Source: Sphingobium naphthae
GTDB taxonomy: Bacteria > Pseudomonadota > Alphaproteobacteria > Sphingomonadales > Sphingomonadaceae
Direction: 5' to 3'
Length of the DNA: 64,000 nt
Assembly (NCBI RefSeq): GCF_020782235.1
Contig: NZ_JAJGNO010000008.1
Span: 172,918-236,917 of the forward strand
Positions 28,012 to 37,392 of this stretch are shown piece by piece (position 1 is the first letter of the stretch; every line of letters begins with the position of its first letter). Made by a program: the position numbers and the translations under genes. The notes beneath the pieces were generated by a model. It did not search any database. It was not told the origin of the DNA and saw only the letters and a program-made list of their open reading frames with translations.

Positions 28012-29862
28012 ATGCGAACAAGCTATGATGTGATCGTGGTCGGCGGCGGCCATGCCGGCTGTGAGGCGGCCGCTGCGGTAGCGCGCGCGGGCGCGTCGGT
28101 GGCGCTGCTCACCTTCGACCGCGCGACCGTTGGCGCCATGTCCTGCAATCCGGCCATCGGAGGCTTGGGCAAGGGGCATCTGGTGCGCGAGGTGGATGCG
28201 CTCGATGGCCTGATCGGACGCGCCGCCGACGCAGCTGCAATCCATTATCGCATGCTCAACAGCAGCAAGGGCGCGGCGGTGCAGGGGCCGCGCATCCAGG
28301 CGGACCGCAGACGCTATCGCGCCGTGATCCACCAGATGCTTGACGCGCAAGCCGGCCTCGCCATCGTCGAAGGTGAAGCGAGCGAGTTGATCCTGAGCGA
28401 CGATGCGATCGCCGGCATCGCCTTGGCGGATGGGCGGGAACTGGCGGCGCGAGCGGTGGTGCTGGCGACGGGCACTTTCCTGGGTGGCAAGCTGTTTCGG
28501 GGCGATGAGCGCGAAGCGGGCGGACGCATTGGCGAACGCGCTGCGACCAGCCTCGGCATGCAGCTGCGCGATTTGGGTCTGCCGATCGCCCGGCTCAAGA
28601 CCGGCACGCCGCCGCGGCTGGATGGGCGCACCATCGATTGGGCTCGACTGGAGACGCAGCCGTCCGATGCGGATGGCTGGACGATGTCGCCGCTGACGCC
28701 GGCGCGGATACTGCCGCAACTCGCCTGCGCCATCACCCGCACCAACGATCGCACGCACCAGATCATCCGCGACGGGCTTGGTCGCTCGCCTTTGTTCAGT
28801 GGAGCGATCGAAGGGCGCGGGCCGCGCTATTGTCCGTCGATTGAGGACAAGGTGCTGCGCTTTGGCGATCGCGACGGGCATCAGATTTTTCTGGAGCCCG
28901 AAGGGCTGGACGATGCGCTCGTCTATCCCAACGGCATTTCGACGTCGCTGCCGACGGATGTGCAACTTGCCATGGTGCGATCGATGTTCGGCCTCGAACA
29001 GGTCGAGATCGTCGTGCCGGGCTATGCGGTCGAATATGATCATGTCGATCCGCGCGCGCTCGGCGCCACCCTGGAGGTGCGAACAATTCCCGGCCTGTTC
29101 TGCGCCGGCCAGATCAACGGGACCACCGGCTATGAGGAAGCGGCGGCACAGGGGTTGGTGGCAGGCGTCAATGCGGCAGCCCGTGCCCGTGACGAGGCGC
29201 CGATGATCCTCGACCGCGCCACATCCTATATCGGGGTGATGATCGACGACTTAGTGCTGCAGGGCGTCACCGAGCCCTATCGTATGCTGACCGCTCGTGC
29301 GGAATATCGGCTCCGTCTACGAGCGGACAATGCCGAGACGCGGCTAGGGCCGGTCGGTCTCGCGCAAGGCGTTATCGGACCGGAGCGCGCGGCACGGCTG
29401 ACGGAGCGCGCAGCACTGCGGAGCCAGATCGAGGCGGACCTTGCGCGGCCGCTGTCGGCCAGCGAGATGGCGCGCGCTGGCGCTGCGGTGCGACAGGATG
29501 GGGCGCGCCGGTCGCTCTTCGATTGGGCGCGTTTTCCGGAGGTCGATAAAGCGCTGCTGCTTGATCTGGCGCCCAGCCTGCGGGACGCCCCGGCAGACCT
29601 TCGGCAGGAGATATTGGAGGATGCGCATTACGCGCCCTATCTGCAGCGGCAAGATGCGGAGATTGTCGAACTGCGCCGGAACGAACGTGTTCTCATTCCC
29701 GCCGACCTTAATTTTCGCGCCATCGGAGGACTCTCCAGCGAGATGATCGAGCGGCTGGAAGCGGCGCGGCCAGATACGCTCGCTGCAGCGGGGCGCATAC
29801 GCGGCATCACGCCGGCGGCGCTCGCGGCGATCCTCGTTCATGCTCGGCGAGAGGCAGCGTGA
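28012..29862 (+). CDS. mnmG: tRNA uridine 5-carboxymethylaminomethyl modification enzyme MnmG (GidA)
   Basis: The FAD-dependent partner of MnmE in wobble-uridine modification. The 616-aa protein opens with the Rossmann FAD motif [14 protein letters not shown], continues with [23 protein letters not shown] and the conserved LKTGTPPRL, and has [19 protein letters not shown] near the middle. Length and motifs are standard. Followed by rsmG with a 4-nt overlap (29859-29862), so translation is coupled. Confidence 0.98.
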   Translation: MRTSYDVIVVGGGHAGCEAAAAVARAGASVALLTFDRATVGAMSCNPAIGGLGKGHLVREVDALDGLIGRAADAAAIHYRMLNSSKGAAVQGPRIQADRRRYRAVIHQMLDAQAGLAIVEGEASELILSDDAIAGIALADGRELAARAVVLATGTFLGGKLFRGDEREAGGRIGERAATSLGMQLRDLGLPIARLKTGTPPRLDGRTIDWARLETQPSDADGWTMSPLTPARILPQLACAITRTNDRTHQIIRDGLGRSPLFSGAIEGRGPRYCPSIEDKVLRFGDRDGHQIFLEPEGLDDALVYPNGISTSLPTDVQLAMVRSMFGLEQVEIVVPGYAVEYDHVDPRALGATLEVRTIPGLFCAGQINGTTGYEEAAAQGLVAGVNAAARARDEAPMILDRATSYIGVMIDDLVLQGVTEPYRMLTARAEYRLRLRADNAETRLGPVGLAQGVIGPERAARLTERAALRSQIEADLARPLSASEMARAGAAVRQDGARRSLFDWARFPEVDKALLLDLAPSLRDAPADLRQEILEDAHYAPYLQRQDAEIVELRRNERVLIPADLNFRAIGGLSSEMIERLEAARPDTLAAAGRIRGITPAALAAILVHARREAA

Positions 29863-30503
29863 CCGAGGACGAGGCGCGCGCCTGGCTGATGGCGCAGTTC
29901 GACGTTCCACGTGAAACATGGGATCTGCTGGAACGCTATGTGGCGATCCTGCTCTCGGCGATGGACGAGCAGAATCTGATCGCGGAATCCACGCGTCCGC
30001 ATATATGGGCACGCCATATCGTGGACTCGGCCCAACTGCTTTTGCTGGTGCGGGACGCGGGCGAGGGGGAGTGGGTCGATCTTGGCTCGGGCGCTGGGTT
30101 GCCCGGCATTGTTGTCGCCTGTCTGAGCGACCGGCCCGTACTCATGATCGAAACGCGACGCAAACGGATCGATTTCCTGAATAATGTGATCGCGCAACTG
30201 GGGCTGCGCCATGCGCGGGTTTTTGGCGGCCGGGTGGAAAGCGCGGCGTCGATGCGCGCGGCCGTCATCAGCGCCCGGGCCTATGCGCCGCTGCCCAAAT
30301 TATTCGCGTCGGCGCAGCATCTGAGCGACAAAAACAGTCTCTGGGTGCTCCCCAAGGGACGAAACGCGCAAAATGAACTGGAGGCTGCGCGCCCGGCATG
30401 GCAAGGTATGTTCCACGTGGAACCCAGCGTGACGGATGCCGAAAGCGCCATCATCGTTGCGCAAGCCGTCATGCCCACCGGCAAGAAGAAAAGTCGCTCA
30501 TGA
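29859..30503 (+). CDS. rsmG: 16S rRNA (guanine-N7) methyltransferase RsmG (GidB)
   Basis: Methylates a guanine in the 530 loop of 16S rRNA; loss gives low-level streptomycin resistance in many bacteria. The 214-aa protein has the SAM-binding motif [16 protein letters not shown] and the [21 protein letters not shown] segment. The start is GTG at 29859 overlapping the mnmG stop. Two parS palindromes are embedded in the coding sequence, encoding FDVPRET near the N-terminus and MFHVEP near the C-terminus, so part of the protein is constrained by the DNA site. The stop overlaps the parA start (ATGA). Confidence 0.96.
   Translation: MTEDEARAWLMAQFDVPRETWDLLERYVAILLSAMDEQNLIAESTRPHIWARHIVDSAQLLLLVRDAGEGEWVDLGSGAGLPGIVVACLSDRPVLMIETRRKRIDFLNNVIAQLGLRHARVFGGRVESAASMRAAVISARAYAPLPKLFASAQHLSDKNSLWVLPKGRNAQNELEAARPAWQGMFHVEPSVTDAESAIIVAQAVMPTGKKKSRS
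29903..29918. promoter_or_regulatory. parS centromere site 2 (inside rsmG)
   Basis: CGTTCCACGTGAAACA: the reverse strand reads TGTTTCACGTGGAACG, a mixed palindrome with the invariant CACGTG core. It lies within the first 20 codons of rsmG. Confidence 0.9.
30409..30424. promoter_or_regulatory. parS centromere site 3 (inside rsmG)
   Basis: TGTTCCACGTGGAACC matches parS at 15 of 16 positions. It lies near the end of rsmG, 76 nt before the parA start, so ParB bound here could also influence parAB expression. Confidence 0.92.
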
Positions 30504-31282
30504 TCCGCATCGCCATCGCCAATCAGAAGGGTGGGGTGGGCAAGACCACCACCGCCATCAACCTGGCGACCGGCCTGGCGGCGACCGGCCTGCGCGTCCT
30601 GCTGGTCGACCTCGATCCGCAGGGCAACGCGTCGACGGGGCTGGGGGTCGATCAGGCGGCGCGCGAACGGTCCAGCTATGACCTGCTGGTCGGCAATTGC
30701 GCGCTGGACGACAGCATCGTGACGACTCGCGTGCCGAAGCTCGATCTGGTGCCGGCGACGCAGGACCTGTCGGGCGCGGAGATCGAACTGATCGAATATG
30801 AGGAGCGCACGCACCGGCTGGAGCGTGTTTTGTCGGAGGCGCAGCCGGGACGGTGGGACATCTGCCTGATCGACTGCCCGCCATCGCTCGGCCTGTTGAC
30901 CATCAACGCCATGGTGGCGGCGCAGTCGCTGCTGGTGCCGTTGCAGTGCGAATTCTTCGCGCTGGAAGGCCTGTCGCAGCTGCTGCAGACGGTCGAGCGA
31001 ATCCGCGGGCGGTTCAACCCCGGCCTGTCGATCATGGGTGTGGCGCTCACCATGTATGATCGCCGCAACCGCCTGACCGACCAGGTCGCCGACGATGTGC
31101 GCGCCTGCCTGGGTGATCTGGTGTTTTCGACGGTCATCCCTCGCAACGTGCGCCTGTCCGAAGCTCCCAGCCATGGGGTGCCCGCTCTTATCTACGACTT
31201 CCGCTGCTCGGGATCGGAAGCCTATATGCGTCTGGCGCGCGAACTGATAGCGCGCTTGCCCCGGCAGGAGGTGGCCGCTTGA
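30500..31282 (+). CDS. parA: Chromosome partitioning ATPase ParA
   Basis: The 260-aa Walker-type ATPase binds nucleoid DNA and moves ParB-parS complexes apart. The deviant Walker [15 protein letters not shown] is at about residues 10-22, followed by [12 protein letters not shown] and the [17 protein letters not shown] segment. The ATG at 30500 overlaps the rsmG stop by 4 nt; the frame is open further upstream but inside rsmG. It is followed by parB with a 4-nt overlap. The chromosomal type is indicated by the mnmG-rsmG context and the parS cluster. Confidence 0.97.
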   Translation: MIRIAIANQKGGVGKTTTAINLATGLAATGLRVLLVDLDPQGNASTGLGVDQAARERSSYDLLVGNCALDDSIVTTRVPKLDLVPATQDLSGAEIELIEYEERTHRLERVLSEAQPGRWDICLIDCPPSLGLLTINAMVAAQSLLVPLQCEFFALEGLSQLLQTVERIRGRFNPGLSIMGVALTMYDRRNRLTDQVADDVRACLGDLVFSTVIPRNVRLSEAPSHGVPALIYDFRCSGSEAYMRLARELIARLPRQEVAA

Positions 31283-32208
31283 GCGAAGACACGACCGAAA
31301 AGCCCAAGGCTGCCAAGCGTCCCCAGGGTCTGGGTCGCGGCCTGTCCGCGTTGCTGGGCGATGTCTCGCGCGAGGAGCCGGTTTCGCCCAGCACGCCGCA
31401 GGCTAATGGCAAGGCAGTGCAGAGCATTGAAGTCGCGCTGATCCACCCCCATCCCGAACAGCCGCGCCGGCATTTCGATGATGGCGCGCTGCAGGAGCTG
31501 GCGGACAGCATCGCCAAGCGCGGCGTGATCCAGCCCATCATCGTCCGCCCGCATGGCGGCGGCTTCCAGATCATCGCGGGCGAGCGGCGCTGGCGCGCGT
31601 CGCAGCGGGCCCAGCTTCACCGCATTCCCGCGATCGTCCGGGACTTTGACGAGCAGGAAACGCTCGAAATCGCGCTCATCGAAAATATCCAGCGCGAGGA
31701 CCTGAACCCGATCGAGGAAGCGGAAGCCTATCGCAAGCTGATCGCGGAATTCCATCATAGCCAGGAAGCGCTGGGCCGCATCGTCGGAAAATCGCGCAGC
31801 CATGTGGCCAACCTAATGCGCTTGCTCGACTTGCCGCACCCGGTGCAGCAGCAGGTGATGCACAGCAGGATCAGCATGGGCCATGCCCGCGCCCTGATCG
31901 GCGCGCCCGACTGCGAAAGGCTGGCGCGCCAGGTGGAGGAAAAGGGGCTGTCGGTTCGCGATACCGAACAGCTGGTCCGCCGGGCCAAAACCGGAGACGA
32001 AGCGCCTGCGGCGCGCGCTACGCGCGGCGCCGCGAAGGAGAAGGACCCGGATATCGCCGCGCTGGAACAGCATCTGGCCGATATATTGGGACTGAAGGTC
32101 GAGATCGCCCATGACGGCGCTTCCACCGGCGGCATCCTGTCGATGCGCTATTCCAATCTGGACCAGCTCGACATGCTGTGCCAGCGCCTGTCGGGCGAGA
32201 GGATCTGA
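31279..32208 (+). CDS. parB: Chromosome partitioning protein ParB
   Basis: ParB is a CTP-dependent clamp that loads at parS and spreads along DNA. The 309-aa protein starts [15 protein letters not shown], has the CTP-binding motifs (GERRWRAS and [17 protein letters not shown]) and the helix-turn-helix ([20 protein letters not shown]), then a C-terminal dimerisation domain. The start is TTG at 31279, overlapping the parA stop (TTGA), so the two are translationally coupled. Confidence 0.97.
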   Translation: MSEDTTEKPKAAKRPQGLGRGLSALLGDVSREEPVSPSTPQANGKAVQSIEVALIHPHPEQPRRHFDDGALQELADSIAKRGVIQPIIVRPHGGGFQIIAGERRWRASQRAQLHRIPAIVRDFDEQETLEIALIENIQREDLNPIEEAEAYRKLIAEFHHSQEALGRIVGKSRSHVANLMRLLDLPHPVQQQVMHSRISMGHARALIGAPDCERLARQVEEKGLSVRDTEQLVRRAKTGDEAPAARATRGAAKEKDPDIAALEQHLADILGLKVEIAHDGASTGGILSMRYSNLDQLDMLCQRLSGERI

Positions 32209-32300
32209 CCGGCTGAGCCGGCAGCAATAGCTGCGGGCTTTCGCCTGCCACTGCTGCGAAGCCACTGGTCTTTTCGCCGGCCGCTCCCTAGGTTGCGGCG

Positions 32301-34898
32301 ATGGACATGCACGCCCCCACCGCCGCCGCGCCCGCAATCATCCGCCGTACCGACTATCGCGCGCCCGACTGGCTGGTGCCGGATGTCGCCCTGCATTTCG
32401 ATCTAGATCCCGCGCTGACCAAGGTCCGTGCGCGGCTGTCCGTGACGCGCAATGGCGATCATGACCGGCCGCTGCGGCTGGACGGCGATGGCCTGGTGCC
32501 GCTGGAGGTGAAGGTCGATGGCCGGCTGCTCGCGCAAAGCGAGTGGCATTTGGAGGCGGGCGCCCTCATCATCGCGCTGGCCGATGCCGCGCATGAGGTC
32601 GAGACGCTGGTCGAACTGGCGCCGGAGAGCAACAGCAAGCTGATGGGCCTTTATGCCAGCGGCGGCCTGCTGTGCACCCAGTGCGAGGCAGAGGGCTTTC
32701 GCCGCATCACCTTCTTCCCCGATCGCCCGGACATTCTCTCGCGCTACAGCGTGCATATGGTCGCAAACAAGGCGCGCTTTCCGATCCTGCTGGCCAATGG
32801 CGACCCGATCGAGCAGGGCGACGAGGCGGACGGCCGCCATTGGGCGACCTGGAACGATCCATATCCCAAACCCTGCTATCTGTTCGCGCTGGTCGCGGGC
32901 GACCTTGCCTGCAACGCCGACCATTTCGTGACCGTGTCGGGGCGCGACGTGCAACTGGGCATCTGGGTTAAGGAAGCCGACCTGCCGCGCACCGCCCATG
33001 CGATGCAGGCGCTGAAGGACAGCATGGCCTGGGACGAGCGCGTCTATGGCCGGGAATATGATCTGGACGTGTTCAACATCGTCGCCGTTGCCGATTTCAA
33101 TTTCGGCGCGATGGAGAATAAGGGCCTCAACATCTTCAATTCGCGCTATATTCTGGCCGATCCGGAAACAGCGACCGACATCGACTATGATGGCGTCGAA
33201 GGGGTAGTGGCGCATGAATATTTCCACAATTGGTCGGGCAACCGCGTCACCTGCCGCGACTGGTTCCAACTGTCGCTGAAGGAAGGCTTCACCGTCTTTC
33301 GCGATCAGAATTTTTCGGCCGACATGGGCAGCCATGCGGTCAAGCGGATCGAGGATGTCCGCATCCTGCGGGCCGGCCAGTTCCCGGAGGATTCAGGTCC
33401 GCTGGCGCACCCCGTGCGGCCTGAATCCTATATGGAAATCAGTAACTTCTACACGGCGACCATTTACAATAAAGGCGCGGAGCTGATCCGCATGATGGCG
33501 CTGATGTTGGGGCCGGAACGCTTCCGCGCCGGCACCGACCTCTATTTTGCGCGGCATGACGGCCAGGCGGCGACCTGCGAGGATTTCGTGCGCGCGATGG
33601 AGGAGGGGGGCGAGATCGACCTCTCCCAATTCCGCCTCTGGTACGAGCAGGCGGGCACCCCGCGCGTGCGCGCCTTGCTGTCACACGACCCTGTGACTCG
33701 CCAGGTCGAACTGACGCTGGAGCAAAGCGTCCCGCCGACGCCGGGGCAACCCGAAAAGCAGCCCATGGCGATCCCGCTGCGAGTCGCGCTGTTCGATCCG
33801 GACAGCGGAACGCATCATGGCGACGAGCTGCTGATGCTGACGCAGGCGGAGCAGCGCTTCAGCTTCCCGGATTTCGCCGCCGCGCCGATCCTGTCGATCA
33901 ATCGCGGCTTTTCCGCGCCCGTGATCGTCGACACCAACCGCAGCCAGGCCGATCTGGCGTTCCTGTCGGCGCATGATGATGATCCTTTTGCCCGCTATGA
34001 GGCGATGCAGCAGTTGATGGTCAATGTGCTGGTGGGCCGGATCGGCGGGCAGGCAGCGGACGAAGGGGCGGTGATCGACGCCATCCGCCAGACGCTGACC
34101 AACCCCGCGCTGGACCCGGCCTTCGTTGCGGAGGCGATTCGCCTGCCGAGCGAAGCCTATCTGGGCGACCAGATGCGCCAGGTCGATCCCGATGCGATCC
34201 ACGCCGCACGCGAAGCGCTTCAGCGCAGCATCGGCGCGGAGCTGGAGCCGCTGTGGCGCGACGTTCATGCCGGGTCGAAGGCGAACGGCTTTGCGCTGTC
34301 GCCCGCGGCCAAGGGGGCGCGCAAGCTACGCAACGCAGCGCTGCATTATCTGGTGGCCTCGGGCGCGGCGGATGGCCCCGCCATCGCCTTCGACCAGTTC
34401 AGCAGTGCGGACAATATGACCGAGCGGCAGGCGGCGCTGGGCACATTGGCCAATGGCGTCAGCCCGGAGCGGGTCGCCGCGCTCGATATTTTCTACAATC
34501 GCTATTCCGCCGACGCGCTGACGCTGGACAAATGGTTCCAGACCCAGGCCTTCGCCTTCCATCCCGACACGGTGGATCTGGTCGAGGAACTGGGCCGGCA
34601 CAAGGATTTCACCCTGTCCAATCCCAACCGGGTGCGCGCGCTTTATGGCGCCTTCTCCGGCAATCAGTGGGCGTTCCACCATCGATCGGGCAAGGGCTAT
34701 CGGCTGGTGGCCGACTGCATCATCGCGCTGGATGGGCTCAATCCCCAGACCGCCGCGCGGCTGGTCCCGCCGCTCGGTCGCTGGAAGCGGTTCGATGCGG
34801 AACGCGCCGCGCTGATGCAGGCTGAGCTGCGGCGCATCCTGGCGCAGCCCGGCCTGTCGAAGGATGTCACCGAACAGGCGCGCAAGAGCCTGGACTGA
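32301..34898 (+). CDS. pepN: Aminopeptidase N (M1 family zinc peptidase)
   Basis: A cytoplasmic broad-specificity aminopeptidase that finishes protein turnover. The 865-aa protein has the exopeptidase motif FGAMENKGLN and the zinc motif VAHEYFHNWSGN with the distal glutamate in LKEGFTVFRDQ, and the C-terminal PepN-specific helical domain. No signal peptide. Length matches E. coli PepN. The 92 nt after parB hold a CGGC-rich inverted stretch but no clear terminator. It is convergent with the Mla-type operon (23 nt gap). Confidence 0.96.
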   Translation: MDMHAPTAAAPAIIRRTDYRAPDWLVPDVALHFDLDPALTKVRARLSVTRNGDHDRPLRLDGDGLVPLEVKVDGRLLAQSEWHLEAGALIIALADAAHEVETLVELAPESNSKLMGLYASGGLLCTQCEAEGFRRITFFPDRPDILSRYSVHMVANKARFPILLANGDPIEQGDEADGRHWATWNDPYPKPCYLFALVAGDLACNADHFVTVSGRDVQLGIWVKEADLPRTAHAMQALKDSMAWDERVYGREYDLDVFNIVAVADFNFGAMENKGLNIFNSRYILADPETATDIDYDGVEGVVAHEYFHNWSGNRVTCRDWFQLSLKEGFTVFRDQNFSADMGSHAVKRIEDVRILRAGQFPEDSGPLAHPVRPESYMEISNFYTATIYNKGAELIRMMALMLGPERFRAGTDLYFARHDGQAATCEDFVRAMEEGGEIDLSQFRLWYEQAGTPRVRALLSHDPVTRQVELTLEQSVPPTPGQPEKQPMAIPLRVALFDPDSGTHHGDELLMLTQAEQRFSFPDFAAAPILSINRGFSAPVIVDTNRSQADLAFLSAHDDDPFARYEAMQQLMVNVLVGRIGGQAADEGAVIDAIRQTLTNPALDPAFVAEAIRLPSEAYLGDQMRQVDPDAIHAAREALQRSIGAELEPLWRDVHAGSKANGFALSPAAKGARKLRNAALHYLVASGAADGPAIAFDQFSSADNMTERQAALGTLANGVSPERVAALDIFYNRYSADALTLDKWFQTQAFAFHPDTVDLVEELGRHKDFTLSNPNRVRALYGAFSGNQWAFHHRSGKGYRLVADCIIALDGLNPQTAARLVPPLGRWKRFDAERAALMQAELRRILAQPGLSKDVTEQARKSLD

Positions 34899-34921
34899 AA
34901 CGCCGCCTGACGGCTGGCGCG

Positions 34922-35557
34922 TCAGTCCTTCACGGCCGCGACCCAGGCGGCGACATCGGTCGCGACCTGGTTCGCCGCCGCATTGAGCGGTACGCCGACG
35001 CTGCCCGCTTCGATCTTGCCGCCGACCGGCGCGCTGGCGGTGAAGCGCTGCCGCGCCAAAGCGACGCCGCTGGGCGTGGTGAGCATCGCATCATAGGTGA
35101 CGGTCGCGCTCTGCTGCGCTTCGTCGATGCTGAAATCGATCAGTTCGCCGCTCAGCCGCTGGCCGCCATCGCCTGAAAACTGGCCCGAATCGAGCACGAC
35201 CCGATCAGTCGTGGCGGAAATTGTCTCGGCCAGCAGGCGGCGGAACATGTGGCGCGGCGTGTCGGCCCACTGCACTTCGGTCACATAGGCGACCGATGTC
35301 GGGCTGGTCTTCACCGGCACGCGCACCGTGTCCAGCATTTTGGGCGCTTCGGGTTCGGTGACGATCAGCGTGCGACCACCGCCCGCCACGCGCGCGGCGC
35401 CCGATGGCACCTTGTGCGCGGCGTCGAGCGAGAGCAGCCGTTCGGGCGGCTTGCCGCCGAAGGACACGCAGCCTGACAGGAGCAGGGCCGCGGCCAGCGC
35501 CGCCGTGACGCCCTGGGGTTTCGCGTGGAACATGCGCCTCATCCTTATCCTCATCAT
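34922..35557 (-). CDS. ABC-type transport auxiliary lipoprotein (PqiC/DUF330-like) of the Mla-type operon
   Basis: A lipoprotein of about 211 aa: the basic start and hydrophobic stretch AALAAALLLSGC end in a lipobox. The body (VRVPVKTSPTSVAYVTEVQW, LVGELIDFSIDEAQ-like strands) fits the auxiliary lipoprotein family that accompanies MCE transporters such as PqiC. It is the last gene of the mlaE-mlaF-mlaD operon and probably docks the MCE protein to the outer membrane. The ATG at 35557 overlaps the mlaD stop by 4 nt; ATGs at 35554, 35542 and 35533 are alternatives. Confidence 0.85.
   Translation of the reverse strand: MMRIRMRRMFHAKPQGVTAALAAALLLSGCVSFGGKPPERLLSLDAAHKVPSGAARVAGGGRTLIVTEPEAPKMLDTVRVPVKTSPTSVAYVTEVQWADTPRHMFRRLLAETISATTDRVVLDSGQFSGDGGQRLSGELIDFSIDEAQQSATVTYDAMLTTPSGVALARQRFTASAPVGGKIEAGSVGVPLNAAANQVATDVAAWVAAVKD
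35517..35532. promoter_or_regulatory. Degenerate parS-like site at the start of the auxiliary lipoprotein gene
   Basis: GGTTTCGCGTGGAACA (reverse strand TGTTCCACGCGAAACC) matches parS except for one change in the CACGTG core and the outermost base. It encodes MFHAKP, close to the MFHVEP encoded by parS site 3. It may be a weak or decayed site. Confidence 0.5.
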
Positions 35558-36516
35558 GGCTTGTAATCGGGCAGCTTGGGCGATCCGACGATCGAACCGG
35601 CGCCCTGCTGGTCGAGCTTTTCGGCGACGCCGCGGAAGGCGCGCGACATTTCGCGCAGGTCGCGGACCAGCTGGTTGACCTCCGGCATCGTCTGGGTGCT
35701 GAAGCTCTTCACCCCCGGCTGCGCTTCGCCGATCGTCTTGTCCAGCGTGTCGATGCTGCGCGTCGCGGCCTGCACCGTCTTGCGCAGGTCGGCCATCAGC
35801 GGCTTGCCCTGGTCGTTCAGCAGCGAATCGGTGGTCGCGGCGAGCTTGCCGATCTGTTCGACCGCAACGCCGGTGCGCTGCACTGCGATGCGCGCTTCGG
35901 CCAGGGTCGCCGAGATTTCGGGGCTGCGATCGGCGAGAGATCCGGAAATCCGCTCCACATTGGCCAGGATGCCGGCGATCGACTGCTGGTTCTTGTCGTT
36001 CAGCAATTCGGTCAGGCGCTCGGTCAGCGTCGACAGCCGCTCCAGCAGCTGCGGCGCATTGTTGAGCAGCTCGCCGAGCGCACCGGGCTTGGTCGGGATG
36101 ACTGGCGTGCCGTCGGGGCAGGCGGCCGTCGTGTTGCGCGGCGGGCAGACGATCGGCGGCGCGCCCTTGACCGCGCCGTCCAGCACGATTTCGCTGACGC
36201 CGGTGAAGCCGACGCCCTGGATCGTCGCGGTTGTGCCCTGCAGGATCGGGGTGCCGTCGCGGACGGAGATGCGCACCTTCACGAAGCTGGGATCCCGCTT
36301 CCACAGCTCGATCCGCTCGACCTGCCCGGACGGGACACCAGCATAGTTGACGCCCGATCCCTTGGCCAGGCCGCTGACCGACTGTTTGAAGAAGATGTCA
36401 TATTCCTTGTTGTCGCCCTGCGACAGGCGCGAAAACCAGAAGGCGGCGATCATGATCGCGGCCAGCAGCAACAGCGTGACCGTGCCGACCAGCACATGGT
36501 TGGAGCGGGTTTCCAT
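35554..36516 (-). CDS. mlaD: MCE-domain substrate-binding protein MlaD
   Basis: The periplasmic, membrane-anchored MCE protein of an Mla-type phospholipid transporter. The 320-aa product has one N-terminal membrane helix (VLVGTVTLLLLAAIMIAAFWF), an MCE domain (about 40-120: YDIFFKQSVSGLAKGSGVNYAGVPSGQVERI) and a long helical C-terminal part that in this family forms a hexameric tunnel. It is longer than E. coli MlaD because of this tail. It sits 3 nt after mlaF and overlaps the lipoprotein start by 4 nt. Confidence 0.94.
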   Translation of the reverse strand: METRSNHVLVGTVTLLLLAAIMIAAFWFSRLSQGDNKEYDIFFKQSVSGLAKGSGVNYAGVPSGQVERIELWKRDPSFVKVRISVRDGTPILQGTTATIQGVGFTGVSEIVLDGAVKGAPPIVCPPRNTTAACPDGTPVIPTKPGALGELLNNAPQLLERLSTLTERLTELLNDKNQQSIAGILANVERISGSLADRSPEISATLAEARIAVQRTGVAVEQIGKLAATTDSLLNDQGKPLMADLRKTVQAATRSIDTLDKTIGEAQPGVKSFSTQTMPEVNQLVRDLREMSRAFRGVAEKLDQQGAGSIVGSPKLPDYKP

Positions 36517-36519
36517 ATC

Positions 36520-37392
36520 CTATCGCCTTCCATCGGGCGGCGTGGGCGCCGCCTTGTTCTTTTCGCGTTCGACCGCCGCTGTGGCGGCGCGGCCGCGCGG
36601 GCCGTTGAAATATTCCTGGATCCACGGGTGGTCCAGCGCCAGCAATTCCTCGATCGTGCCGACCGCGATCACTTTCTTGTCCGCCAACACTGCGACCCGG
36701 TCGCAGATCGAATAGAGCGTATCGAGATCATGGGTGATGAGGAAGACGGTCAGGCCCAGCGTCTGCTGCAGCTTGCGCGTCTGGTCGTCGAACGCCGCCG
36801 CGCCGATCGGGTCGAGCCCGGCGGTGGGTTCGTCCAGGAACAGCAGGTCGGGGTCCAGCGCCAGGGCGCGGGCGAGGCCCGCGCGTTTGCGCATGCCGCC
36901 CGAGAGCTCGGCGGGATATTTGGGGCCCGCTTCGGTCGGCAGGCCCGTCATGCGGATCTTGTAGGCGGCGATCTCGTCGCGCAGCTGCGGCCCGATATTG
37001 GGATAATATTCCCGGATCGGCACTTCGACATTTTCCGCCACGGTCAGCGTCGAAAACAGAGCGCCGCCCTGGAACAGCACGCCCCAGCGCTTGCGGATCG
37101 CCAGCGCTTCGTCGTCCAGCCGGCCGACCATCGATTCGCCAAAGACGCACACTTCGCCTTCGTCCGGGGTCTGCAGGCCGATGATCGAGCGCATCAGCAC
37201 CGACTTGCCGGTGCCCGATCCGCCCACCACGCCCAATATCTCGCCCTTGCGCACGTCGAGGTCGAGCTGTTCATGCACCACCTGGTCGCCGAAGCTGTTG
37301 CGCAGCCCCCGCACGCGGATGGCGACGTCATTCTGCTCCACCGCCTCTTCGATACGGCGTTCCTCGGCCTGCTGCATCTCCTCCTCGCTCAT
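36520..37392 (-). CDS. mlaF: ABC transporter ATP-binding protein MlaF
   Basis: The ATPase of the phospholipid transporter. The 290-aa protein has Walker A GGSGTGKSVLMRS, the ABC signature LSGGMRKRAGLARALA, Walker B LLFLDEPTAGLDP and the switch histidine in FLITHDLDT. A negatively charged N-terminus of about 20 residues (MSEEEMQQAEERRIEEAVEQ) precedes the domain. The ATG at 37392 shares one base with the mlaE stop (TGATG), so the two are translationally coupled. Confidence 0.95.
   Translation of the reverse strand: MSEEEMQQAEERRIEEAVEQNDVAIRVRGLRNSFGDQVVHEQLDLDVRKGEILGVVGGSGTGKSVLMRSIIGLQTPDEGEVCVFGESMVGRLDDEALAIRKRWGVLFQGGALFSTLTVAENVEVPIREYYPNIGPQLRDEIAAYKIRMTGLPTEAGPKYPAELSGGMRKRAGLARALALDPDLLFLDEPTAGLDPIGAAAFDDQTRKLQQTLGLTVFLITHDLDTLYSICDRVAVLADKKVIAVGTIEELLALDHPWIQEYFNGPRGRAATAAVEREKNKAAPTPPDGRR

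Noticed and set aside
22146..30500. Replication origin near rho or mnmE-parA
   Set aside because: The parS cluster implies a nearby origin, but no cluster of TTATCCACA-type DnaA boxes or A/T-rich unwinding region was seen.
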